A stretch of 64,000 bases of DNA from Martinezella rhizogenes (GCF_027460065.1 NZ_JAPYZZ010000006.1:219334-283333), one strand, 5' to 3'; shown: positions 26,930 to 35,397, counted from the first letter of the stretch. The notes: a model not told the origin generated them from the sequence alone. Numbers and translations are program-made.

Positions 26930-28834
26930 ATGGCTGCTGGGAAGAAGGTCGGCCGATCACTGTATTTGCATCGGGATGCGATCGACGCTCTGCACGATGA
27001 TGCTCTGCGAATTGTCGCTTCGGCCATGTCTTCGGGGCCCACCTTCAAGTGGAACGTCGTCAAGGTCGAAACAAGCAAGCTGTCGCTGTTGCAATACCAG
27101 GATTTCGATGGACACGCCTTCCCGGCTCTATTGCGGGCGAGGACTTTCAAGCTGCCTGAACTCGCTTTCACGGACACGGACTACTCGGGTCGCGAGAACC
27201 CTCCGATCCTGCACCGGAAGGAATTGCTTCTTGCTGAGGATGACGCCCGGCGACCCGCATTCAGCTCGATCACTGCTCTTGCAGAACGTCACGGTCTCTT
27301 CGCTGACCCGAAACGGATCGGTACCCGCGAGGCTTGGTTCAGACTCGTGTCGGACGCGGGACTGGTCGTAGACGGCCCTCGTCTTCGTCACGCTTCGTTT
27401 GCCTCCGTCGAACGTCATAAGACTGCAATTACCCGATACGACCTGTCCGCTCCTGTGGCCATTATGTTGAAGCATGGCATGCTTCGGCCTGAATATAGTA
27501 TGTTCGACTACGGCTGCGGTCTCGGCAGCGACGTCGCGATCCTAAGGAAGAGCGGCTATGAAGCGTTCGGCTGGGATCCCGCGCACAATCCCAATGGGAT
27601 AAAAAGGGAGGCCGACATCGTGAACCTCGGTTTCGTAGTCAACGTCATCGAAGATCCACGCGAGAGGGCTGACACCCTCAGATCTGCCTGGTCATATTGT
27701 AGGAGAGGGCTCTGCGTGTCGGCAATGCTCCGGAACCAGGCAAACGTCGAGGGACATACAAGCCACGGCGACGGATATCTGACATCCATAGCGACGTTCC
27801 AGAAATACTACACCCAGGCCGACCTTATTTCTTGGGTATCGGAGGTCATCGGCGAGCAGGCACTCACTTTGGGAAATGGATCAGTTGCGTGCTTCAAAGA
27901 CAAGGAACTTGAACAGGAGATCAGGTTCGCCAGGTATTCACGAATTTCTTCAGCCTCGCTGAGCTCAATGCATCTTGCTCGCCCTGTTCGCACTCCTAAA
28001 GCTACGCGGGAGGTACCCCCGGCCGTCACCTCCGCCCTATGGGACCTCGCGCTTAGCCTTGGACGAGTTCCTACTCCCCTTGAAGTCGATCCCGATACTT
28101 CTTCTCTCATCGCTCTCGCATCGCTTTCCCCCGCGGCGGCTATTCGTTTCTGTGTTGTGGGTTTTGATAGCGCTGAACTGGAAGATGCAGCCCGGAAAAG
28201 GCGCGAGGACTTGGTTGTTATGGCTGCTCTGTCGCTTTTTCCAGGGTCGCCAAAATACACGTCATTGCCAGCCTCGATCCGTCGGAGTGTTAGGTATTTC
28301 TTCGGCAGCCATGAGCACCTTCTCGAAGAAGCACGCGAGCAACTGCAAGCACTTCAAGCGTTCGACGCTATGACCGAAATCTTTCGCTCAGCCGTCGCAA
28401 GCGGTGTAGCGACGACCGATCAAAATACCCTGTCCTTTGGGATGGCCAGCGAGCAGCGCCTTCCGATAGGGATCAGGTTGATACTTGGCTGCGCGGAGCT
28501 TGTGTCCCCTGGTTTCAGCACCTGTGACATCGTGGAAATCGGTCCCTCTCGTGGAAAGCTGAAGGGCTATGTTTGCAGCAACATGGAGTCTCCTTTACCG
28601 AAGATTTCCTCTCGGGTTATGATCGATTTGGCTCGGTTCTCGAGTCAAAGTAAGGATTTTTCGGACCGTGTGCTGTTTACCAAGTCTCGATTTATGGAAC
28701 GCGATGCGCCCAGTCTTGAACGGCAACTTTCTATAGAGGCTAGGCTCGTCGCTCACGGGGTCGTCGACAGACACGGAAACGGCCCGGAAGGGCGCACGCT
28801 CAGTGCGATGTTAAGAGGCGTATTGAAAAGATAA
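26930..28834 (+). CDS. DNA phosphorothioation-associated putative methyltransferase
   Basis: This 634-residue protein resembles the family of putative methyltransferases found beside dnd genes (TIGR04096 type). It has a SAM-binding motif MFDYGCGLGSDVAIL near residue 192, then GWDPAHNPNG, ADIVNLGFVVNVIEDPRER and an FQKYYTQADLISWV segment. The long N- and C-terminal regions are typical. The substrate is unknown. A 107-base gap separates it from the DUF4435 gene, so it may have its own promoter. Confidence 0.85.
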   Translation: MAAGKKVGRSLYLHRDAIDALHDDALRIVASAMSSGPTFKWNVVKVETSKLSLLQYQDFDGHAFPALLRARTFKLPELAFTDTDYSGRENPPILHRKELLLAEDDARRPAFSSITALAERHGLFADPKRIGTREAWFRLVSDAGLVVDGPRLRHASFASVERHKTAITRYDLSAPVAIMLKHGMLRPEYSMFDYGCGLGSDVAILRKSGYEAFGWDPAHNPNGIKREADIVNLGFVVNVIEDPRERADTLRSAWSYCRRGLCVSAMLRNQANVEGHTSHGDGYLTSIATFQKYYTQADLISWVSEVIGEQALTLGNGSVACFKDKELEQEIRFARYSRISSASLSSMHLARPVRTPKATREVPPAVTSALWDLALSLGRVPTPLEVDPDTSSLIALASLSPAAAIRFCVVGFDSAELEDAARKRREDLVVMAALSLFPGSPKYTSLPASIRRSVRYFFGSHEHLLEEAREQLQALQAFDAMTEIFRSAVASGVATTDQNTLSFGMASEQRLPIGIRLILGCAELVSPGFSTCDIVEIGPSRGKLKGYVCSNMESPLPKISSRVMIDLARFSSQSKDFSDRVLFTKSRFMERDAPSLERQLSIEARLVAHGVVDRHGNGPEGRTLSAMLRGVLKR

Positions 28835-28852
28835 TCAAACATCACTGCTCTG

Positions 28853-29398
28853 CTATAGGACTCCCCAAGCCCGAAACCTCCCCCTCCCGGTCATCTCGCG
28901 CAGGCCGAGCTCCAAAACAATCCGCCGCGCCGCCTGCGGCGTGACGTCCAGCGTTTTCGCCACCATGCCAGCCGACACCAGCGGCCTCGCCATCACCAGC
29001 TCGACCAGCTCCGGCAGCTTTGAAGACGTCCGGCGCCCCTCCAGCTTCCGCTCCATCAGTGTTCGGGCGAGTGCCAGACGATCGTGCTCCTTCAGCCCAA
29101 TCTCGGCGGCCGCCAAAAATCCGTGGGCGATGGCCAGCAGCCGGGTTTCCCGATCGCGATGCCGGCGCCGGTCGACCGGAATGGTTTTCAGGCCAGTATT
29201 GAGGGCGGCGAGATGGGCGCCTGACGTGACGCCGGCCTGACGCAGGATCGAGGCGCAAAGCAGCCGGCCAAGCCAGGGGGCGTGCTGAAGGACGGATAGC
29301 TCGTTCCAGGCATCGAGGGCGATGATCGCCTGCAGCATCGCCGGCAGGTTTTCGGCCTGGCGCAGCACGGTGCGCCATTCATCCAGTCTGCGGCTCAT
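28853..29398 (-). pseudogene. DUF1612/HTH_13-like rhizobial protein, 5' end lost at the IS66 junction
   Basis: About 180 C-terminal residues remain (SRRLDEWRTVLRQAENLP to GRGRFRAWGVL), with a helix-turn-helix-like end (SAGMVAKTLDVTPQAARRIV). This matches the C-terminal part of rhizobial plasmid proteins of the DUF1612/HTH_13 kind. Upstream, the frame continues only as antisense to the IS66 tnpB gene, so the native N-terminus was removed where the right IS66 arm begins. It marks the right cargo boundary. Confidence 0.65.
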
Positions 29399-29419
29399 TT
29401 GTGGTCTGGAGACGTTGCG

Positions 29420-29770
29420 ATGAACCCGTTTCCGATGGGAACGGGGGTCAAGGTGTGGCTGGCGACGGGACATACAGACATGCGGTGCGGCTTTCCTTCG
29501 CTGGCCCTTCGGGTGCAGGAGGTGTTGAAGCATGACCCTCTGGGCGGTCATCTGTTCTGCTTCAGGGGTCGACGAGGTGATCTGGTAAAATTAATTTGGC
29601 ATGACGGCCAAGGCGCCTGCCTGTTCACGAAAAAATTGGAGCGCGGGCGGTTTATCTGGCCCAATGTTGAAGGCGGCGCCGTCGCGATCTCGGCCGCACA
29701 GCTTTCTTATTTGCTGTCGGGAATTGACTGGCGGGCGCCGCAGGAAACCTGGCGTCCGACACGGGTTTGA
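29420..29770 (+). CDS. tnpB: IS66 accessory protein TnpB, right element
   Basis: This 116-residue protein carries the TDMRCGFPSLALRVQEVL signature and is intact. The start MNPFPMGTGVKV aligns with the left copy. Confidence 0.92.
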   Translation: MNPFPMGTGVKVWLATGHTDMRCGFPSLALRVQEVLKHDPLGGHLFCFRGRRGDLVKLIWHDGQGACLFTKKLERGRFIWPNVEGGAVAISAAQLSYLLSGIDWRAPQETWRPTRV

Positions 29771-29817
29771 GCGCCTTCGTCATTGAATTTGTTCAGGAAA
29801 TATGCTCTAAAATTTGT

Positions 29818-31461
29818 ATGTCATTGCCACCGCTTTCCCTTCCGGACGATCTTGCCAGCGCCCACGCGGCGCTGCTGGCGGAACGCGAGGCGCGGTTGCA
29901 GGCGGAGGCCGAAGCGACCAAAGCCAAGGCAGAGCTTTCCAGCATCGAGGCGCTCAACGCCCATCTGCAATTGCTGATCGCCAAGTTGGAATGCGACAAA
30001 CACGGTCCGAGCCGGGAGCGCACCCAGCGGCTGATCGACCAGATGGAATTGCAGCTCGAAGAGCTGGTCGCCGACGCGACCGAGGACGAGCTTGCGTCCG
30101 AAGCGGCCTCTGCCAAAAGCCAGACCGTTCGGGCCTTCACTCGCAAGCGGCCGGTGCGCAAACCCTGGCCGGACAATATCCAGCGGGAACGTGTCGTCAT
30201 CGAAGCTCCTGGCGCCTGCACCCATTGCGGTAGCGAACGGCTGTCGAAGCTGGGCGAGGATACTACCGAGACGCTGGAAGAGATCCCGCGCCGCTTCAAG
30301 ATCGTCGAGACCGTCCGGGATAAGTTTACTTGCCGGGAGTGCGGCTGCATCAGCCAGGCGCCGGCGCCGTTCCATGCCACACCGCGCGGCTTTCTCGGCC
30401 CCAACCTTCTCGCCACTATAGTCTTCGACAAATTCTCCGAGCATCAGCCGCTCAACCGCCAGAGCCGGCGTTTCCGCAGCGAGGGAATTGATCTGTCCAC
30501 CCAGACGCTTGCCGACCAGGTTGGCTACGTCAGCGCCGCCGTCAAGCCGCTCTTCGATCTCATCGAGACGCACGTGTTTGCGGCCGAGCGATTGCATGGC
30601 GACGACACCACTATCCCGATTCTCGCCAAAGGGCAGTGCATCACCGGCCGGATCTGGACCTACGTCTGCGACGACCGGCCCTTTGGGGGACACTCGCCGC
30701 CGGCCGCCGTCTTCTACGCCTCCAGCGACCGGCGTGGCGAACATCCACAAAAGCATCTGGCCGAGTTCACCGGTATCCTGCAGGCCGACTGCTATAATGG
30801 CTTCAATCCGCTGTTCGATCGGACAAAGAAGCAAATACCGGTGACGCCGGCCTTCTGCTTTGCCCATGCGCGCCGGAAGTTCTTCGAGCTGGCCGACGTC
30901 TCTCGCAGTGCTCGCCGAGGTAAAGGCGCACGGCCTGTCTCGGCGACGGCGTTGGAGGCGGTGAAACGCATTGATGCGTTGTTTGCCATCGAGCGCGATA
31001 TCAACGGCAGAAGCGCCGAGGAACGGTTTGCCGTGCGCCAGGAAAAGAGCAAGCCGCTGCTCATCGAGTTGGAGGCCTGGTTGCGCCAGGAACAGGAGGG
31101 CCTCTCACGCTCCTCACCGGTCATCGAACCGATCAACTACATGCTGTCGCGCTGGGCCGACTTTGCCAGATACGCCGATGACGGCAGGATTTGCATGACG
31201 AATAACGCGGCGGAAAGAGCCCTGCGCGGCGTGGCTTGCGGCAGAAAAAATTGGAGCTTCGCCGGTTCCGATCGCGGCGCAGACCGGGCCGCCATCATGC
31301 TGACCCTGATTACGACGGCTCGCCTCAACGACATCGATCCAAAGGCCTGGCTTGCCGACGTGCTGGCCCGCATCGCCGAGCTTCCCGTCTCCCGCCTGCA
31401 TGAGCTCTTGCCTTGGGAGTGGAAGGCGATCAAGGCGATGGAAATCCCGGCTGCCGCGTAA
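29818..31461 (+). CDS. tnpC: IS66 transposase TnpC, right element
   Basis: This 547-residue protein is collinear with the left TnpC: coiled-coil start, THCGSERLSKLGEDT zinc-finger-like region, LHGDDTTIPILAKG, ADCYNGFNPLF and NNAAERALRGVACGRKNW. It looks intact. I chose the ATG at 29818 because the left copy aligns from there; a TTG at 29767 is open in frame. Confidence 0.94.
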   Translation: MSLPPLSLPDDLASAHAALLAEREARLQAEAEATKAKAELSSIEALNAHLQLLIAKLECDKHGPSRERTQRLIDQMELQLEELVADATEDELASEAASAKSQTVRAFTRKRPVRKPWPDNIQRERVVIEAPGACTHCGSERLSKLGEDTTETLEEIPRRFKIVETVRDKFTCRECGCISQAPAPFHATPRGFLGPNLLATIVFDKFSEHQPLNRQSRRFRSEGIDLSTQTLADQVGYVSAAVKPLFDLIETHVFAAERLHGDDTTIPILAKGQCITGRIWTYVCDDRPFGGHSPPAAVFYASSDRRGEHPQKHLAEFTGILQADCYNGFNPLFDRTKKQIPVTPAFCFAHARRKFFELADVSRSARRGKGARPVSATALEAVKRIDALFAIERDINGRSAEERFAVRQEKSKPLLIELEAWLRQEQEGLSRSSPVIEPINYMLSRWADFARYADDGRICMTNNAAERALRGVACGRKNWSFAGSDRGADRAAIMLTLITTARLNDIDPKAWLADVLARIAELPVSRLHELLPWEWKAIKAMEIPAAA

Positions 31462-31675
31462 ACAGTTTCCGAAACAGCTCTTCCGACCGGCGCAGACCCT
31501 CGTCCGTCAGCACCAGTGACTTCGACTTGTTCACCGGATCGCCGATCAGGCCTTTCTGATACAAGCGATCAGTCGTCGCCCAGTCAAACCCCTTCCAGGC
31601 GCAACGCTCGTTGTGAAGCGTCAGCCATAGCAACGCCAGCACCGCGTCGTCGATTTTGTCCTCGTCGATCTCCAT
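31430..31675 (-). CDS. DUF6429-family protein, IS66 passenger
   Basis: This 81-residue protein (MEIDEDKIDDAVLALLWLTL, DEGLRRSEELFRKLF) belongs to a small family regularly found at the 3' end of rhizobial IS66 elements on the opposite strand. It overlaps the tnpC end by 32 bases. Its role is unknown; it travels with the element. Confidence 0.8.
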   Translation of the reverse strand: MEIDEDKIDDAVLALLWLTLHNERCAWKGFDWATTDRLYQKGLIGDPVNKSKSLVLTDEGLRRSEELFRKLFTRQPGFPSP

Positions 31676-31733
31676 TCCGCAAGCTTACCACGCGCGACCG
31701 CAAAGATCCCTGCGGCCTACCTCGGATGGATAC

Positions 31734-31741
31734 GAATTACC
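31734..31741 (+). repeat. Target-site duplication, right copy (GAATTACC)
   Basis: Direct repeat of 12333-12340, adjacent to the right end of the composite transposon. The tzs reading frame resumes immediately after it. Confidence 0.93.
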
Positions 31742-31986
31742 ATCCTGCCCGACCGATTTTGGAAGAAATTGACGGATATCGCTGTGCGATTCGTTTTGCA
31801 AGAAAACACGATCTCGCAATCAACCAGTTGCCACATATTGATGCAGAGCGGCGGCAAGATCTCATAGCGGCCATTGCTAATGAATATCTCCAACATGCAT
31901 TCATGCAGGAACGCGATTTTCCTCAATGGCCGGAAGGTGGGGCGAGACAACCTGTTTGCCTAGCCACATCGAGGCGGATACAGTGA
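31742..31986 (+). pseudogene. tzs: tzs, 3' part (disrupted)
   Basis: This encodes the C-terminal 81 residues of Tzs (HPARPILEEIDGYRCAIRFA to PVCLATSRRIQ). It has no start of its own that would give a functional enzyme. Joined to 11854-12340 it gives 732 bases, i.e. 243 codons plus stop, in frame. The lack of further damage suggests a fairly recent insertion. Confidence 0.93.
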
Positions 31987-32431
31987 GCTGCCACATTATA
32001 TTTTGGTTACATGCTGGGTTGGCCACAGCCGCGCAGCATCGGGCGGAGGCGCGCCGAACATGACACGCGGTGCGCGAAAGCTATTCACACGTCTCATTTG
32101 AGTAAGCAACCTTTCGAAAGGCTTCGGTCGGCGTTCGGAATTCGAGGCATTTTCCAGTGTGAACTCCGGCGGTTGCGGATTTCGGTTAGGCCTGCTTCGG
32201 ATCAGAGAATCCAAAGTCGACCAGTATCGAGAGCCACTTTTAGCTGCGCACCAGCATTCTACGTCCATGACGCCAATGATTGCGTGCAGCGTCTGGTGCG
32301 CTTACCAATTGCCATGACATACAGCAGGCTTATTCAGTTACGATTGAAACCAATCTTCGCTTCCCTGTAATCATTATACCGCAGATGAGCGGCACATATC
32401 ATCGATAGGCTTACACAAGGAGTACGATGAC
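31987..32431. other. Intergenic region downstream of tzs
   Basis: About 445 bases with no convincing gene. A near-perfect vir box lies at 32337. The rest shows only short overlapping frames without coding character. Confidence 0.5.
32337..32350 (+). promoter_or_regulatory. Possible vir box upstream of the 32432 gene
   Basis: GTTACGATTGAAAC matches the vir box consensus at 13 of 14 positions; the mismatch (CG for CA) is in the core, which weakens it. It is 82 bases before the ATG of the next gene. Confidence 0.45.
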
Positions 32432-32683
32432 ATGGGCCAGAAAAAGAAATCGGACAAGCGCGGTAGCTACTCGCATCTGAGGTTAGCAACCATCGACGGC
32501 GTATCGCTGCCCGGTCTGGAATCATCGCCCGACCGACAGCGTCAGCCCACGTCGAAGAAGCCGTTTTTCCAACAATTGCTCCTGGATTTTGCTTTCGGTT
32601 GCGAGCTCTTTTACCCGATCCAGCTCTATGAACATCTCGCGATTAGCGACGTGGAAGAAAATGAACGCGAACCCGTTAGGTGA
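32432..32683 (+). CDS. Small hypothetical protein, possibly vir-regulated
   Basis: This 83-residue protein starts with a lysine-rich segment (MGQKKKSDKRGSYSHLRL) and ends acidic (SDVEENEREPVR). A strong AAGGAG ribosome-binding site lies ten bases before the ATG, and a near-vir-box sits further up. I do not recognise the family. It could be a small vir-regulon gene or a truncated effector. Confidence 0.6.
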   Translation: MGQKKKSDKRGSYSHLRLATIDGVSLPGLESSPDRQRQPTSKKPFFQQLLLDFAFGCELFYPIQLYEHLAISDVEENEREPVR

Positions 32684-32946
32684 GAGTTGCGGTGTGGATA
32701 GAACAAGGAGAGTTTTGACCGGCCGCCATGCCCCCCACTATAATCCACATCTACAACAGGGTTACACCATATTCCATGAAGACGGTTATCGTGTGCTAGG
32801 CTGACCGATACGGCGCGTGGAAGGCGAAGTTCAGATTTTTCCTCCAGTACCATTATATCCGCCTATGACGTTGCTTTCGTCTCATAGAGTTAAGGAAATT
32901 TGACCCGCAAGATTCGAAATTCTCTGCACAAAGGATTTAATTCCCC

Positions 32947-33657
32947 GTGTCCATTTGCTCTTCGAAATGCATTCGCGCCGTTGCACTTACGGCTATCTCC
33001 ATTGCGCTGGGCACCCAGATCGCAATAGCGCAAGATTCGCCCTCTGAGTCCGGGTGGCCGGACACACCAGCATCCCGAGTGGAAGCTCTTGCGATCCTCC
33101 AGACCTTGAACGCCAATCTCCTTAGTAACGCCAGCGCGACGCTGACCCTTGACCGCTGGTGCGCCGCACACAAACTCGCACCGAAAGGCACCAAGATCGT
33201 AGCTCAGCGCGTGCACGGACAAGACAAGCCGGCCGATGATCAAATCCGCAAACTCCTGACCGTCGGACCTAACGAGCCGATCGCTTATCGTCGCGTCCGC
33301 CTAGCCTGCGGCGACCGCATCTTGTCCGAGGCCGACAATTGGTATGTGCCTGCAAAACTAACCGCTGAAATGAATCAGGTCTTGAATTCCAGTGACATCG
33401 CATTTGGCAGAGCTGTTCTGGCTCTCAATTTCACTCGCACAAATCTATCTGCCACGTTACTCTGGTCCCCTCTGTCCGACGGCTGGGATATGGGCGGTTT
33501 GATTGCGCCCGGAGAGGGTTCTCTTACCCTGCCGCCATTTCTACTCGAACATCGCGCTGTGCTGAAACTTCCAGATGGTACGCCGTTTAGCACCTTGGTG
33601 GAAAGTTACACGAGCAAAGTGCTAGACTTTCCAGCTCCGCGCCTCCTTCCCCAATAG
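32947..33657 (+). CDS. Secreted protein with a possible chorismate-lyase-like fold
   Basis: This 236-residue protein starts at a GTG and has a signal peptide of about 28 residues (AVALTAISIALGTQIAIAQ). The segment YRRVRLACGDRILSEADNWY followed by VPAKLTAEMN and FGRAVLALNFTR resembles the UbiC/chorismate-lyase-like pattern, which here would act in the periplasm. The function is unknown and the fold assignment is tentative. It stands alone in its operon. Confidence 0.7.
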   Translation: MSICSSKCIRAVALTAISIALGTQIAIAQDSPSESGWPDTPASRVEALAILQTLNANLLSNASATLTLDRWCAAHKLAPKGTKIVAQRVHGQDKPADDQIRKLLTVGPNEPIAYRRVRLACGDRILSEADNWYVPAKLTAEMNQVLNSSDIAFGRAVLALNFTRTNLSATLLWSPLSDGWDMGGLIAPGEGSLTLPPFLLEHRAVLKLPDGTPFSTLVESYTSKVLDFPAPRLLPQ

Positions 33658-34264
33658 TTGTTTGTGCGACGATCAGCAAATCAACTGCTCGAAAAAGAAC
33701 CGATCGACTATAGCCATCCCGGCCTCCTTTCAAGCTCCGCAGCGCGCTATAAAGGCGTGCTGGACAGGATCGGCCGGCTGCCAGAACGGTAGCTGAAAAC
33801 ATTTGAGCAGGGCTGGCCATCCTATTGCGCTCGTTCCCCATATCATTCGTGAACGGACTGGCTTGGCCGGTTCGCACTCTTGTTTCCACGACACGTCAAT
33901 GGTTCGGCAAAACGATTACTGATACTGTTCGTACCGAGATCGGACAGCAGCTCGATCTCCGTATAAGAGACGCGGGCACACTGTTCAGTGGCGAGGAACT
34001 CTATTTTGACACTGGCAGATTGGTGCAGCCGGTAAGGTATTGATTTAAAGCAGACCGAGTCTGTTGCGCGTCGCGGCTCATGCCTTTGTTGAAAACAGCA
34101 GGGCAGAAAATCAGGCTGCGTGATTCTGCAGCGGTCCCATATTTCTTGGAGCGGTAGGGTTACTCGGCGTACGTCGGACGATTGCCGCCCCTTAACTGCT
34201 TGTTTTTCTTCTCATCCTAGAAGTGCGGAAGCAACACGGATAGCTGTGGTTATCGGGAAGAACG
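33658..34264. other. Gene-poor stretch between two hypothetical genes
   Basis: About 600 bases holding only short frames. One at 33825-34043 (72 residues, MRSFPISFVNGLAWPVRTLV) has no recognisable family or ribosome-binding site. I see no repeats or RNA genes here. Confidence 0.4.
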
Positions 34265-34477
34265 ATGTCAGGTTCAAAAAACTTTACGGAATGGGCGATT
34301 GATCGCGCCGAAGATATTGTGTCGGCTCAGGGGCTGGATTTGCTGCGCTCGACATCAGAAGGTCATAGATGGAGCACTGATTATTGTATCGTGCGCCTGA
34401 CTATTGCGATTATTGAAGCGCTGATTGAAGCTCGCAATTTTGCGCAAATGCCGTCCGAACGCGTTCTGAAGAACTGA
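34265..34477 (+). CDS. Small hypothetical protein
   Basis: This 70-residue helical protein (FTEWAIDRAEDIVSAQGLDL, LTIAIIEALIEARNFAQMPS) has a GGGAAG ribosome-binding site just upstream. No family recognised. The coding character looks genuine. Confidence 0.5.
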   Translation: MSGSKNFTEWAIDRAEDIVSAQGLDLLRSTSEGHRWSTDYCIVRLTIAIIEALIEARNFAQMPSERVLKN

Positions 34478-34550
34478 ACGCCCGCCGCCGAGCGCGGTTG
34501 TGCGCAATTTGCCAATCTTAGTGTGCCTCAGTGGGATCAGTTAAATTTTA

Positions 34551-34583
34551 GCCCTGTCACCAAAGCTAGGTTGGCGACAGGGC
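34551..34583. repeat. Strong inverted repeat (13-base arms)
   Basis: GCCCTGTCACCAA at 34551-34563 and TTGGCGACAGGGC at 34571-34583 pair with one mismatch around a 7-base loop. No T-run follows, so a terminator is less likely than an element end or an operator. Confidence 0.7.
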
Positions 34584-34759
34584 GTATCGTTGACACACGG
34601 GGTGGCGATAGTGCCAACGACCGGGGCAAAATGCCAATACCCTAAAAGAAGTCCGATGAACATCGGCTATGATCGCTAGCTTCGCGCAAAAATTTCGACC
34701 GGTTTGTCAAGCGGCACGGCTTGAGATGCTAAAAGCCGTTTTGGCGTGTGAACGGTCGT

Positions 34760-34817
34760 CTAAAACTGCGGCTATTCGCTGCCGAGCCGCCGACAGAGGT
34801 TTTTCGGCAGTGACTTC
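34760..34817 (+). repeat. 58-base diverged repeat, copy A
   Basis: This begins CTAAAACTGCGG and ends TTTTTCGGCAGTGACTTC; it aligns without gaps to 53497-53554 with roughly three quarters identity by eye. Both copies lie at gene breakpoints. Confidence 0.6.
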
Positions 34818-34848
34818 GGAGTAGACGTTCGATGGGGTTGGCAGCAAG

Positions 34849-35397
34849 ATGGTCATGCTGTCGCATCGCTTCGACCGCCGCGGTGTGATCCGCATGCCAT
34901 TCCTATCAGCTATGGCGATGATGGGCGCCAAGGATGGTGAGCGCAGTAGCTATCCGGAGATCGTCGATGCCCTCGCTAAACATGGCGCGCAGGGCAAGAC
35001 GGACGCCCATGCCCTCTATCCGCGTGTTGCCTTCAATGTGCTGATCTCCAACGTGGACGATCACCTCCGCAATCACGGCTTTCTGTGGCTGGGAAAAGCG
35101 GGCTGGTCTCTTTCGCCAGCTTACGATCTCAATCCCGTTCCGACGGATATCAAAGCGCGTGTACTGACCACGAACATCGACCTCGACGAGGGTACCTGTT
35201 CGCTTGATCTACTCAAGTCCGCGTCGGAATTCTTCGCGCTCACGCTGGCACAGGCGCGTGCGATTATCAAAGAAGTCGCGACCGTGACCGCAACCTGGCG
35301 CGACATCGCCAAGGCGGTTGGCGCTCGCTCGGCCGAGATCAACCGGATGGCTAGCGCCTTCGAACACAACGATCTTAGACGGGCGCAGGCCCTATGA
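34849..35397 (+). pseudogene. HipA-like kinase toxin, C-terminal fragment
   Basis: About 182 residues match the C-terminal part of HipA-type serine/threonine kinases: VAFNVLISNVDDHLRNHGFL carries the catalytic N-x-DDH-x-N motif, followed by WSLSPAYDLNPVP. The N-terminal half with the ATP-binding P-loop is absent and no HipB antitoxin gene is nearby. It starts within IS debris, so truncation by a past insertion is likely. It should be inactive as a kinase. Confidence 0.75.

Larger units (their letters stand above)
12341..31733 (+). mobile_element. 19.4-kb IS66-bounded composite transposon carrying a DNA phosphorothioation island, inserted in tzs
   Basis: One unit of 19,393 bases lies between the two GAATTACC copies. 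Its outer ends are inverted repeats: GTAAGCATCCGAG at 12341 and, read inward from 31733, GTATCCATCCGAG. The left arm is a complete IS66-type element (12341-15141); the right arm (about 29399-31733) is a related but distinct IS66-type element lacking its left inverted repeat and tnpA. The cargo between them (15142-29398) holds dndA, C, D, E and a downstream set of ATPases, a TOPRIM-like protein and a methyltransferase, edged by two truncated genes. The intact duplication shows it moved as one piece. Confidence 0.9.
29399..31733 (+). mobile_element. Right IS66-family element, truncated at its 5' end
   Basis: Similarity to the left element starts at about 29401 (last codons of tnpA, then tnpB). 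The left inverted repeat and nearly all of tnpA are missing. It keeps tnpB, tnpC, an opposite-strand DUF6429 gene and the right inverted repeat ending at 31733. It is a different IS66 type from the left arm: the TnpC proteins are clearly diverged and only this one has DUF6429. Confidence 0.83.
34478..34848. other. Insertion-sequence debris
   Basis: This stretch contains a 13-base-stem inverted repeat (34551-34583) and a 58-base segment (34760-34817) that recurs at 53497-53554. It runs into the truncated hipA-like gene. These are signs of decayed mobile elements; no transposase frame remains. Confidence 0.5.

Noticed and set aside
15142..29398. Search for dndB and dndFGH in the cargo.
   Set aside because: No protein shows a DndB or DndF/G/H pattern that I recognise; absence is stated but needs a profile search to confirm.
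29821..30867. A 348-residue minus-strand frame.
   Set aside because: Antisense shadow of the right IS66 tnpC.
31681..31688. GCTTAC near 31683 as the right end of the IS66 element.
   Set aside because: The following bases do not repeat the target; the true end at 31733 has both a better inverted repeat and the GAATTACC duplicate.
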